From positions 1-5,926 of the forward strand of contig JBFHXF010000118.1 of the NCBI GenBank assembly GCA_041599115.1: a DNA stretch of 5,926 bases, read 5' to 3'. This DNA comes from JACZUI01 sp041599115. GTDB lineage: Bacteria; Actinomycetota; Acidimicrobiia; Spongiisociales; ZC4RG35. Shown piece by piece: positions 1-5,311 of the stretch. Under the pieces are notes generated by a model, which had not been told where the DNA came from, did not search any database, and was given only the letters and a program-made list of their open reading frames with translations. Position numbers and translations under genes: made by a program. How positions within the stretch are numbered: the stretch's first letter is position 1; every line of letters starts with the position of its first letter.

Positions 1-588
1 CAGCGAGTCCTGACCGGAGTAGACCGGAAAACCCGGGTTGCGATTGATGGTCTCCGAGGTGAAGTCGAGATTCTCGACTGCGTCCTTGACGGCCACGATG
101 TTCTCGTGGAGAGCCAGTTCTTCCAGGGTCGCCTGTTCGATGAGACGACCGGTCCGTCCCGGGATGTTGTAGAGCAACACGGGAACCCCGACGTCGGCGA
201 TAGCCCGGAAGTGGGCGAGCAGGCCTTGCTGGCTGGGGCGGTTGTAGTAGGGGGTCACCGCGAGGACACCGTCGACGCCGAGGTCGCCGGCTTTGGCGGT
301 CATCTCGACCGACTCCGCGGTGTTGTAGGTGCCCGTCCCCGCAAGGACCAGTGTGTCCTTCTCGGCGACGGCGTCGATCACGGTCTGGTACAGCGCCACC
401 TTCTCGGCCCCGCTGAGGGTGGGCGATTCGCCGGTGGTGCCGGTCACCACGAGAGCGTCGCTCCCGTTGTCTGAGAGAAACCTCGCGAGCCTCCACGCCC
501 TCTGATGATCCACCCGGCCGTCATCGTCGAAGGGAGTGATCATCGCGGTTGCCACCCGGCCGAAAGGGGGAGATACAGAAGGAGTCAC
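1..588 (-). CDS. dapA: 4-hydroxy-tetrahydrodipicolinate synthase (DapA), partial, C-terminus outside window
   Basis: DapA condenses pyruvate with aspartate semialdehyde, the first committed step of diaminopimelate and lysine synthesis in the cytoplasm. Reading the minus strand from GTG at 588 gives 196 codons with no stop before the window edge, about two thirds of a normal protein of roughly 300 residues. Family landmarks appear in order: TAMITPF near residues 14-20, TGTTGES at 49-55 (pyruvate/substrate threonines), PYYNRP at 113-118, LLYNIPGRT at 138-146 with the proton-relay Tyr140, and AVKDA at 166-170 with the Schiff-base Lys168. The GTG start gives the N-terminus usual in actinobacteria (PFGRVATAM). 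There is no Shine-Dalgarno. A TAATCT box lies 6 nt upstream, so a leaderless mRNA is likely. ATG at codon 16 is a poorer start because it would remove part of the first strand. The gene is divergent from the cyclophilin gene. Identity is secure; related aldolases of the DHDPS superfamily are the only real alternative. Confidence 0.93.
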   Translation of the reverse strand, partial: MTPSVSPPFGRVATAMITPFDDDGRVDHQRAWRLARFLSDNGSDALVVTGTTGESPTLSGAEKVALYQTVIDAVAEKDTLVLAGTGTYNTAESVEMTAKAGDLGVDGVLAVTPYYNRPSQQGLLAHFRAIADVGVPVLLYNIPGRTGRLIEQATLEELALHENIVAVKDAVENLDFTSETINRNPGFPVYSGQDSL

Positions 589-594
589 CTGGTC

Positions 595-600
595 AGATTA
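595..600 (-). promoter_or_regulatory. -10 box of a leaderless dapA promoter
   Basis: TAATCT on the minus strand fits TAnnnT and matches TATAAT at four of six positions. It ends 6 nt before the dapA GTG, which would place transcription start at or next to the start codon. No convincing -35 is visible 16-18 nt upstream, and no Shine-Dalgarno lies between box and start. The assignment rests on spacing and on the matching arrangement at the divergent gene. Confidence 0.5.
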
Positions 601-658
601 CCCATCGAGCGACTGGAACCACTTCTCATGCGGACCCGGGCTCCCCGCGGCGCACCGC

Positions 659-664
659 TAGGGT
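659..664 (+). promoter_or_regulatory. -10 box of a leaderless cyclophilin-gene promoter
   Basis: TAGGGT fits TAnnnT and ends 6 nt before the ATG at 671, the same spacing as on the dapA side. The upstream sequence has no purine-rich ribosome-binding site and no clear -35. Transcription would start at the A of the ATG. Confidence 0.5.
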
Positions 665-670
665 GCCCGC

Positions 671-1183
671 ATGACAGCCAAACAGTACGACTCCGCCCCC
701 GATCTGATCATCGACCTCGACAAGACCTACTCGGCGACTCTGGACACCAGCCACGGACCGATCGAGATCGACCTAGACGCCGCCCGCTCGCCCCTGGCCG
801 TCAACAACTTCGTCTTTCTTGCAAAGGACGGCTACTACGACGGGGTCATCTTCCACCGGGTCATCGAGAACTTCATGATCCAGGGTGGCGACCCCACAGG
901 AACCGGACGGGGAGGCCCCGGATATCGCTTCCGCGACGAGCTCGACGGTGAGGGCAGCTACACCCGCGGTACAGTGGCCATGGCCAACGCTGGACCGAAC
1001 ACCAACGGGAGTCAGTTCTTCATCTGCCACACAAAAGTTGGTCTTCCCCACTCCTACACCATCTTCGGACAGGTCACCTCGGGACATGACACCGTCGACT
1101 CGATTGCGACGGCCTCTACCGACAGGTCAGATCGCCCTCATGAGGACGTCGTCATCCACTCGGTGACCATCTCGGAAACCTGA
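671..1183 (+). CDS. Cyclophilin-type peptidyl-prolyl cis-trans isomerase
   Basis: This 170-residue, single-domain cyclophilin catalyses cis-trans isomerisation of prolyl peptide bonds during protein folding. There is no signal peptide or membrane segment, so it should be cytoplasmic. The core motifs are intact: FHRVI at residues 61-65 with catalytic Arg63, FMIQGGDPTGTG at 68-79, GGPGY at 81-85, AMANAGPNTNGSQFFI at 103-118, and IFGQV at 131-135. The tryptophan that contacts cyclosporin in eukaryotic CypA is absent: the segment reads GLPHSYTIFG. This is common in bacterial members and predicts weak cyclosporin binding. About 25 residues precede the first core strand, and the ATG at 671 is supported by the leaderless promoter spacing. 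It stands alone between the divergent dapA and the RRM gene, and no partner is implied. The family assignment is very safe; the physiological client is unknown. Confidence 0.95.
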   Translation: MTAKQYDSAPDLIIDLDKTYSATLDTSHGPIEIDLDAARSPLAVNNFVFLAKDGYYDGVIFHRVIENFMIQGGDPTGTGRGGPGYRFRDELDGEGSYTRGTVAMANAGPNTNGSQFFICHTKVGLPHSYTIFGQVTSGHDTVDSIATASTDRSDRPHEDVVIHSVTISET

Positions 1184-1198
1184 ATTCGCCCCGACTTG

Positions 1199-1227
1199 TG
1201 CACATTCTGATTCTGTTTGGCTAAATT
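1199..1227 (+). promoter_or_regulatory. Candidate promoter for the RRM gene
   Basis: TGCACA (1199-1204) and TAAATT (1222-1227) are separated by 17 nt, and each matches the sigma-70-type consensus at four of six positions. This is the only AT-rich patch between the two genes. If used, transcription would begin near 1234 and leave a leader of about 125 nt. Read-through from the cyclophilin gene is the alternative. Confidence 0.35.
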
Positions 1228-1234
1228 ACCCGCG

Positions 1235-1352
1235 GCTGCTTCGGCGGCGACTCGTTTGATTCCCGCAGTTCACTGCGACCGGACTGAGAGCAGGGTCGTA
1301 CCGGACAACACAGAAGAGGGTTGCAAAGAGGCCCTCCGTCAGAAAGGACGAG
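1235..1352 (+). promoter_or_regulatory. Structured 5' leader of the RRM gene
   Basis: The non-coding gap between the cyclophilin stop and the RRM start can fold into several short hairpins. These are a 5-bp stem with a UUCG loop (1235-1248), a 5-bp stem closing UUCA (1264-1277), a 7-bp stem pairing 1274-1280 with 1294-1300, and a bulged stem (1334-1352) that pairs part of the purine-rich ribosome-binding site AAAGGA (1343-1348). The second and third share bases 1274-1277 and cannot both form in full. No U-tract follows the first hairpin, so it is not a classic intrinsic terminator, although it may help end the upstream transcript. A regulatory role is inference. No known riboswitch class was recognised. 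Confidence 0.3.
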
Positions 1353-1359
1353 TCGCAGC

Positions 1360-1614
1360 ATGAATATCTATGTGGGGAACCTTCCCTTCAGCACCACCGG
1401 GCAGGAGCTCGAGAACCTTTTCTCGCAGTACGGCACGGTGACGTCGGCGTCGGTTGTCAATGACCGCGAGACCGGCCGCTCCCGCGGTTTCGGATTCGTC
1501 GAGATGGACAATGAAGGCGGCGCCAAGGCCATCGAGGCCCTCGACGGCAGAGACCACGGCGGTCGCAACCTCAAAGTCAACGAGGCCCGCCCCCGCGAGG
1601 ATCGTCGTCGCTGA
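1360..1614 (+). CDS. Small single-RRM RNA-binding protein
   Basis: The protein has 84 residues, almost all of them one RNA recognition motif, the fold that binds single-stranded RNA on a four-stranded sheet. RNP2 is IYVGNL at residues 3-8 and RNP1 is RGFGFVEM at 42-49. The aromatic residues used for base stacking are present at Tyr4, Phe44 and Phe46, while RNP1 ends in Met instead of the usual Phe or Tyr. The short tail after residue 77 is basic (RPREDRRR), a typical extra RNA contact. The ATG at 1360 is chosen because it starts directly at strand 1 and follows AAAGGA at 1343-1348, 11 nt away. An upstream TTG at 1321 would add 13 residues without RRM character. Similar one-domain proteins are known from cyanobacteria, where several are cold-inducible; a cold or RNA-chaperone role here is inference. 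Its stop codon directly abuts the stop codon of the convergent ABC ATPase gene. Confidence 0.93.
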   Translation: MNIYVGNLPFSTTGQELENLFSQYGTVTSASVVNDRETGRSRGFGFVEMDNEGGAKAIEALDGRDHGGRNLKVNEARPREDRRR

Positions 1615-2415
1615 TTAGTTGGATCGATCCCGGTGCACGTGACGTCCGCCCACCGGACGGTGCGCCGGGTCATCCAAGAACAGACTCTCACCCTCCACAT
1701 GGAGAAGATTCGGCCCGTAGGCCGCGGTGAGATTCTCCACGGTCAAGACTTGATCGGGTGGCCCAAAGGCCACCACCCTTCCTGACAGCAGAACTACATG
1801 GTCTGCGACATGGGCCTCGACGAGGTCATGGGTGGTCATCACGATTGTGCATCCGTCGTTGTACTCGTCGTGGATGACATCGTCGATCGCCCGGGCCGAA
1901 GTGAGGTCGAGTCCGGTCAGAGGCTCATCGAGCAAGAGAAGATCGTGTTCCTGGGCCAGACCCTGGGCAACGAAGACCCGCTGGCGCTGGCCGCCGGAAA
2001 GGTCCCGCAGATGACGGTCGGCCAGCTTGTCGATGTCCATTCGCTTCATGGCGCTGTCGACGGCCCCCCGATCGTCTGCGTCCAACCAGCCGTATGATCC
2101 GACGGTGGCGAAACGCCCCATGGTCACAACTTCCCGGACCGTGATCGGCAGGGCGTCGTTGACCCTGGTGGTCTGCAGCACATAGGAGATGCGGGGCACT
2201 CTCCCGTCGCTCGGACTGACCTGAATCGTCCCGGAAGTCGGCGGCAACAGCCCTGCCACGAGATTGAGTAACGAAGACTTCCCGGAGCCGTTGGGACCGA
2301 TGAGAATGGTGAGGCCGCCCCTCGGGATCTCGAATGAGGACTCGGAGAGGGCGATGGTCGACCCATACGCCAGGGCCACGTCCTCACCGACGATCACCGG
2401 GTCTTTCAGGCGCAT
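1615..2415 (-). CDS. znuC: ABC transporter ATPase for metal (probably zinc) uptake, ZnuC-like
   Basis: This is the cytoplasmic ATPase that powers import through the ABC-3 permease encoded across the divergent promoter. It has 266 residues counted from ATG at 2415. Every ABC motif is intact: Walker A GPNGSGKS at 40-47, Q-loop Gln81 in VLQ, signature LSGGQ at 139-143, Walker B LLLLDEP at 159-165 with catalytic Glu164, and H-loop His196 in TTHD. After the core comes a 50-residue tail ending in a histidine- and arginine-bearing stretch (HRPVGGRHVHRD) that could weakly bind metal. The start overlaps the end of the Fur-family gene by 10 nt, which suggests translational coupling. A TTG at 2424 is an alternative start, with a 19-nt overlap. 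No separate promoter is visible, so it should be co-transcribed with the regulator. Zinc is inferred from the neighbouring binding protein. Manganese transporters have near-identical ATPases. Confidence 0.88.
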   Translation of the reverse strand: MRLKDPVIVGEDVALAYGSTIALSESSFEIPRGGLTILIGPNGSGKSSLLNLVAGLLPPTSGTIQVSPSDGRVPRISYVLQTTRVNDALPITVREVVTMGRFATVGSYGWLDADDRGAVDSAMKRMDIDKLADRHLRDLSGGQRQRVFVAQGLAQEHDLLLLDEPLTGLDLTSARAIDDVIHDEYNDGCTIVMTTHDLVEAHVADHVVLLSGRVVAFGPPDQVLTVENLTAAYGPNLLHVEGESLFLDDPAHRPVGGRHVHRDRSN

Positions 2416-2849
2416 CGCCGGCAACGACCTTCGACCTCGAGACTGTGGCCTTCCGCCTGAAATGAAGCAGTGCCCGTCACCCTGGCGACAACCGACTCCA
2501 GCTCATCTTCGAGACGCACGGGCAAGGCAACGTCCTCGACGGCGCCGCATTGCACACAGATCAGATGGTGATGATGCCCGGTTAACCATTCGGCCAGCTC
2601 ATAGCGAACGATGTCCCGCGCGCCGTGGTGAGGCTCGAGGATCCCCGCCCCTTCCAAAACCGAGAGGGATCGGTAGAGCGATGAGAGGGGAACCGACGGA
2701 GTGATCTCCGCATGAAGCTCGGCCGCCGAACGAGGTCCCCCAGCAGAGGCTAGGGCGGACACGACCACCCGGCGCCCGGTGGTGTATCTGACACCGGCGG
2801 CTCCGAGTTTGTCGATTATCTGCCGATCCCTGTTGGTCATGGTCTGCAC
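2406..2849 (-). CDS. Fur-family metal-responsive repressor, probably Zur-like
   Basis: Proteins of this family dimerise, load a metal co-repressor and block promoters of metal-uptake genes. This one has 147 residues. The winged-helix DNA-binding part covers roughly residues 10-80, with the recognition helix around PLSSLYRSLSVLEGAG at 54-69. The dimerisation part has GHHHHLICVQCG at 91-102 and GHSLEV at 134-139. Two CxxC pairs, Cys98/Cys101 and Cys143/Cys146, form the usual structural zinc site. The cysteine used as a regulatory zinc ligand in mycobacterial Zur (FurB), located just before the His cluster, is not present here (ELAEWLTGHHHH). Metal choice therefore cannot be read from that site. 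GTG at 2849 is preferred because TAGGAT lies 7 nt upstream and the mRNA would be leaderless. ATG at 2840, preceded by AGGG at 8 nt, is a real alternative. The gene overlaps the ATPase gene and shares an operator with the divergent binding-protein gene, so autoregulation is expected. Confidence 0.9.
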   Translation of the reverse strand: MQTMTNRDRQIIDKLGAAGVRYTTGRRVVVSALASAGGPRSAAELHAEITPSVPLSSLYRSLSVLEGAGILEPHHGARDIVRYELAEWLTGHHHHLICVQCGAVEDVALPVRLEDELESVVARVTGTASFQAEGHSLEVEGRCRRCA

Positions 2850-2861
2850 CCTGATTATCCT
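2833..2861 (+). promoter_or_regulatory. Candidate promoter of the metal-binding protein gene
   Basis: TTGGTC (2833-2838) and TATCCT (2856-2861) are separated by 17 nt. The -10 box shares five bases with the -10 box on the other strand, so TATCCTA serves both directions. Transcription would begin about 2868-2870, inside or just past the first ATG and next to the second ATG at 2870, with the operator covering the start site. The -35 lies inside the first codons of the divergent repressor gene. Confidence 0.4.
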
Positions 2862-2862
2862 A
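2857..2862 (-). promoter_or_regulatory. -10 box of the Fur-family gene promoter
   Basis: TAGGAT on the minus strand fits TAnnnT and ends 7 nt before the GTG start at 2849. No clear -35 is present at 17-19 nt; the best candidates match only two or three positions. The Fur-type operator lies directly upstream, in the spacer region, a position that would block polymerase. Confidence 0.45.
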
Positions 2863-2863
2863 G

Positions 2864-2882
2864 ATGATAATGATTCTCATTC
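2864..2882. promoter_or_regulatory. Fur/Zur-type operator between the divergent arms
   Basis: The 19 bases from 2866 match the classical Fur box at 15 positions. The core TGATAATGATTCTCA (2865-2879) is an imperfect palindrome centred on 2872, with two mismatched pairs, and has the TGA...TCA arms typical of Zur and Fur sites. It is the only such site I found in the window. It covers the transcription start and first codons of the binding-protein gene and lies just behind the -10 box of the repressor gene, so it can control both arms. Confidence 0.75.
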
Positions 2883-3808
2883 TAGACAGAATCCTCAAGC
2901 CACTGACCGTCCTGTTGGCGGTTGCCGTGATCCTTGGAGCATGCAACTCCGACCGGGCGGCGACGGGCCGACCCGTCATCGTGGTCACCACGAGCATGCT
3001 CGGCGATGTCGTCGCCAACGTTGCCGGCAATGACGCCGGGGTCGAGGTCCTCATTCCCATCGGTGGCGACCCGCATGAGTATCAGCCGTCTGCCCGGGAT
3101 ACGGCGGTCCTGGCCTCGGCCGCCCTCGTGGTGGCCAACGGGCTTGGCCTCGAAGGCGGCTTCGGAGACGTGTTGGACTCGATCGCCCGGGACGGCACAC
3201 CGGTCCTCACCCTGGGCCCCCAACTGGACCCGCTGCCCCTCAGGTCGGCCGGAGGAGAGGCGAGATCGGCCGGCACGGTCGATGATCCCCACGTCTGGAT
3301 GGACCCGATCAGAATGGCCGGGGCGGCAAAACTGGTTGCGGCCCGGTTGGAGTCACTACTTCCGGGCCGAGACTGGAGTTCCCGGGCCGACGCCTATGCC
3401 CGGACGCTGATCACCACCGACGCTGAGATCAGGTCGACCCTGGCCAGCATCCCCGCGGATGCCCGCAGACTCGTCACCAATCACGACTCTCTCGAGTACT
3501 TCGCCGACCGTTATGACATGACTGTCGTCGGCACGGTGATACCGGGAGGTTCGACCATGGCTCAACCCGGCTCGGCCGACCTGGCAAGACTCCTAGACGT
3601 CATGCGACGTGAGAACACCCGCGTCGTCTTTGCCGAGACCATCGAGCCCAGGACCCTGGCCGATTCGCTCGCCGCCGAAGTCGGACCGGACGCCTCGGTC
3701 GTCGAGCTGTTCACCGGTTCGCTTGGCGGACCCGGAAGTGGAGCGGAAACGCTGATCGAGATGCTTCTCACCGATGCCCGGCGAATAGCGGGAGCGCTTG
3801 GGCAATGA
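2864..3808 (+). CDS. znuA: Lipoprotein metal-binding protein of a zinc/manganese ABC importer, ZnuA-like
   Basis: This extracytoplasmic protein captures the metal and hands it to the permease. It has 314 residues from ATG at 2864. A hydrophobic signal segment (about 10-24) ends in the lipobox LGAC, so Cys27 should be lipidated and anchor the protein outside the membrane. Cluster A-I ligands are visible: His71 in GDPHEYQPS, His143 in DPHVWMDP, His207 in TNHDSLEYF. Histidine at the third position is typical of zinc binders; manganese binders usually have Glu. The position normally held by the fourth ligand, Asp in a TDSL-like segment, is Gly285 here (LFTGSLGGPG). The His-rich loop of some ZnuA proteins is missing. 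ATG at 2870 may be the true start, since the -10 box TATCCT lies 8 nt before it and the first ATG would fall upstream of the mRNA start. The operator overlaps these codons. Its own stop overlaps a 7-codon frame leading to the permease gene. Confidence 0.9.
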   Translation: MIMILILDRILKPLTVLLAVAVILGACNSDRAATGRPVIVVTTSMLGDVVANVAGNDAGVEVLIPIGGDPHEYQPSARDTAVLASAALVVANGLGLEGGFGDVLDSIARDGTPVLTLGPQLDPLPLRSAGGEARSAGTVDDPHVWMDPIRMAGAAKLVAARLESLLPGRDWSSRADAYARTLITTDAEIRSTLASIPADARRLVTNHDSLEYFADRYDMTVVGTVIPGGSTMAQPGSADLARLLDVMRRENTRVVFAETIEPRTLADSLAAEVGPDASVVELFTGSLGGPGSGAETLIEMLLTDARRIAGALGQ

Positions 3809-3828
3809 GCACTAACTTCGCACTCTGA
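3805..3828 (+). CDS. Seven-codon mini-ORF bridging the binding-protein and permease genes
   Basis: An open frame encoding MSTNFAL starts at an ATG that overlaps the upstream stop as ATGA and ends in a TGA that overlaps the permease start as TGATG. It has a Shine-Dalgarno-like GGGAG at 3790-3794, 10 nt before its ATG, whereas no such site precedes the permease ATG. The layout would let ribosomes terminate and reinitiate twice, coupling permease translation to the upstream gene. Whether the peptide is made or matters is unknown. Chance occurrence in a 19-nt spacer is possible. Confidence 0.35.
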   Translation: MSTNFAL

Positions 3829-4658
3829 TGGACTGGCTACTCCTTCCCTTCGAGCTCGCCTTCCAGCAACGAGCCCTTCTCGGCGGAGCCCTGGCCGCAG
3901 TGGCCCTCGCCGTCGTCGGCACCTGGGTGGTGATCAGGGGCATGACCTTCCTGGGGGACGCGCTGGTGCACGGAGTCGTTCCCGGTATCGCCCTGGCGGT
4001 CCTCCTCGATTTCAACCCCCTGCTGGGCGCAGCAGCGGCCGCCGTTGTGATGATCGGCGGGATCAACCTGGTGCATCGTCAGACGGCGTTCTCCGAGGAC
4101 ACCGGTATCGGGCTCTTGTTCGTCGGCATGCTCGGTCTGGGCGTGATCATCGTCTCCCGGACCGACTCGTTCTCGGGGAGCCTCACCAGCATCCTCTTCG
4201 GGGATGCCCTCGGGGTGACGGTTGGAGACCTCTACGTGCTTGCCGGGGTGGGCATCTCCGTCGTTGTGGCATCGGCGCTGCTATATCGCAGTTTTCTCGT
4301 GCTCTCCTTCAATGAATCCAAGGCGCAACTTCTGGGTCTTCGACCCCGTTTTGCCCACCTGGCCTTGCTCACGCTGGTCACTGTCTCGATCGTCGGGTCA
4401 TTTCAGACAGTCGGGACCCTTCTCGTGTTCGGCCTGTTGGTCGGACCACCGGCCACGGCCGCGCTCCTGGTGAAACGAGTTCCGGCAATGATGCTCACGG
4501 CCGCCGGGATCGGTGTCGTCTCAGTGGCAGTCGGTCTGGTCATCAGCTACCACCTCGACACCTCGGGGTCGGCAACCATGTCGGTGGTCCCCATAGCGCT
4601 GTTCTTCATCGTGCTCGGGGTGCGGTCGCTGCGAAAGACCGCGGCGTCAGCAACTTGA
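3828..4658 (+). CDS. znuB: ABC-3 family metal permease, ZnuB-like
   Basis: This is the integral membrane channel of the importer, expected to work as a homodimer with the ATPase. It has 276 residues, typical for the family, and is strongly hydrophobic, with about eight or nine membrane segments (for example near 17-37, 52-75, 93-110, 134-155, 177-190, 194-216, 221-240, 250-266). Family signatures include RGMTFLGDALVHGVVPGIALA at 37-57 with conserved His48, LFGDALGV at 123-130, and SFQTVGTLLVFGLLVGPP at 191-208, close to the expected ATPase-contact region. The short start segment lies on the cytoplasmic side or in the first helix. The ATG at 3828 lacks a ribosome-binding site and is reached from the preceding gene across the mini-ORF. 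It converges on the PEBP gene with 16 nt between stops. Zinc is the likelier substrate; manganese permeases are hard to tell apart by sequence. Confidence 0.92.
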   Translation: MDWLLLPFELAFQQRALLGGALAAVALAVVGTWVVIRGMTFLGDALVHGVVPGIALAVLLDFNPLLGAAAAAVVMIGGINLVHRQTAFSEDTGIGLLFVGMLGLGVIIVSRTDSFSGSLTSILFGDALGVTVGDLYVLAGVGISVVVASALLYRSFLVLSFNESKAQLLGLRPRFAHLALLTLVTVSIVGSFQTVGTLLVFGLLVGPPATAALLVKRVPAMMLTAAGIGVVSVAVGLVISYHLDTSGSATMSVVPIALFFIVLGVRSLRKTAASAT

Positions 4659-4689
4659 GACAATCCCCGGGGCTCTAACGCAGTCGCGG
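4639..4689. terminator. Possible shared hairpin between convergent genes
   Basis: CCGCG (4639-4643) pairs with CGCGG (4685-4689), and the adjacent GCGT (4644-4647) pairs with ACGC (4678-4681), leaving a 3-nt bulge and a 30-nt loop that contains the palindrome CCCCGGGG. It spans the 16-nt gap and both gene ends. There is no U-tract on either side, so an intrinsic terminator function is weakly supported. Confidence 0.2.
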
Positions 4690-5301
4690 GTTCTGGGTGT
4701 AGGTCCCGGTGACCGAGGCCGAGTCGAGGGTGTGGGATTCGAGGGCCGCACGGGCATCATGCCCGGTGAAAGCCCCCTCCACCTCGATTGACGGGGCATC
4801 GAGGGCATAAACGGTGAACACGTAGTGATGGATGATCGAGTCGTTCCATGGAGGAGCCGGGCCGTCGTAGCCGTAATAGCTGCCCTCCATCTCGGCGTCC
4901 CCGGAGAACCACAGGCTGTAATCGTTCAGCCCTTGACGGCACCCGTGGGGCCCGGATGCGGCCTGCTTGCCTCCGGGGATTACGCCGGAGGCGAACTCGC
5001 CCTCTTCGATGCGTCTGAGATCTGCCGGGAGATCGACGGCGACCCAATGGAAGAAATCGACACGGGGCAGGTCGGAGGGAACCTCCCGATCCGGTTGGTT
5101 CACGTCGTCGGGTTTCGAGGGCACGTCGGGGTCGTGACAGATGATCGCGAACGACTTGGTCCCGACCGGGACTTCAGACCACTCCAGGTGGGGATTGATG
5201 TTGTCCGAGAGGGTGACCGGGCCACCGGGCACGGGTCGGGCAAACGCATAACGATCGGGGATCACTCCCCCGTCGCCAAAACTGTTGCTTGTCAGTCTCA
5301 T
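4675..5301 (-). CDS. YbhB/YbcL family PEBP (Raf-kinase-inhibitor-like) protein
   Basis: The 208-residue protein belongs to the phosphatidylethanolamine-binding protein family, whose bacterial members are small cytoplasmic proteins with an anion-binding pocket and mostly unknown function. Motifs are in the expected order: DNINPHLEW at 33-41, HDPDVPS at 56-62, FFHWVAVDLP at 83-92, SGPHGCRQGLNDY at 116-128, YYGYDGPAPPWND at 142-154, and HHYVFTVYALD at 158-168. The pocket residues Asp57, Pro58, Asp59 and the His158/His159 region are kept. There is no signal peptide, unlike some periplasmic relatives. ATG at 5301 is chosen because it begins the conserved fold and follows GGAG at 13 nt; the frame stays open much further upstream, but that stretch overlaps the neighbouring oxidoreductase in a different frame. 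It follows that gene by 10 nt, so the two are probably co-transcribed. The functional link between them is not evident. Confidence 0.9.
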   Translation of the reverse strand: MRLTSNSFGDGGVIPDRYAFARPVPGGPVTLSDNINPHLEWSEVPVGTKSFAIICHDPDVPSKPDDVNQPDREVPSDLPRVDFFHWVAVDLPADLRRIEEGEFASGVIPGGKQAASGPHGCRQGLNDYSLWFSGDAEMEGSYYGYDGPAPPWNDSIIHHYVFTVYALDAPSIEVEGAFTGHDARAALESHTLDSASVTGTYTQNPRLR

Positions 5302-5311
5302 GACGGCGACG

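Noticed and set aside
106..474. 122-codon open frame on the plus strand
   Set aside because: It lies antisense to dapA, whose minus-strand frame has all the family motifs. The product is low-complexity Gly/Val/His sequence typical of a high-GC shadow frame.
505..951. 148-codon plus-strand frame covering the dapA start, promoter region and cyclophilin 5' end
   Set aside because: Arg/Pro/His-rich translation with no motif; it overlaps two well-supported genes in other frames.
1321..1359. Upstream TTG start for the RRM protein
   Set aside because: The added residues lack RRM character, and a purine-rich ribosome-binding site sits just ahead of the ATG at 1360.
1621..1630. Palindrome GGATCGATCC just inside the ATPase gene end
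   Set aside because: Too short and loopless for a terminator, and within coding sequence.
3813..3818. TAACTT as an internal promoter for the permease
   Set aside because: It is 9 nt from the ATG and lacks a -35. Co-transcription with the binding protein explains the layout better.
4665..4672. Perfect palindrome CCCCGGGG between convergent genes
   Set aside because: It has no loop and no U-tract, so alone it is not a terminator. Short GC palindromes are expected by chance here.
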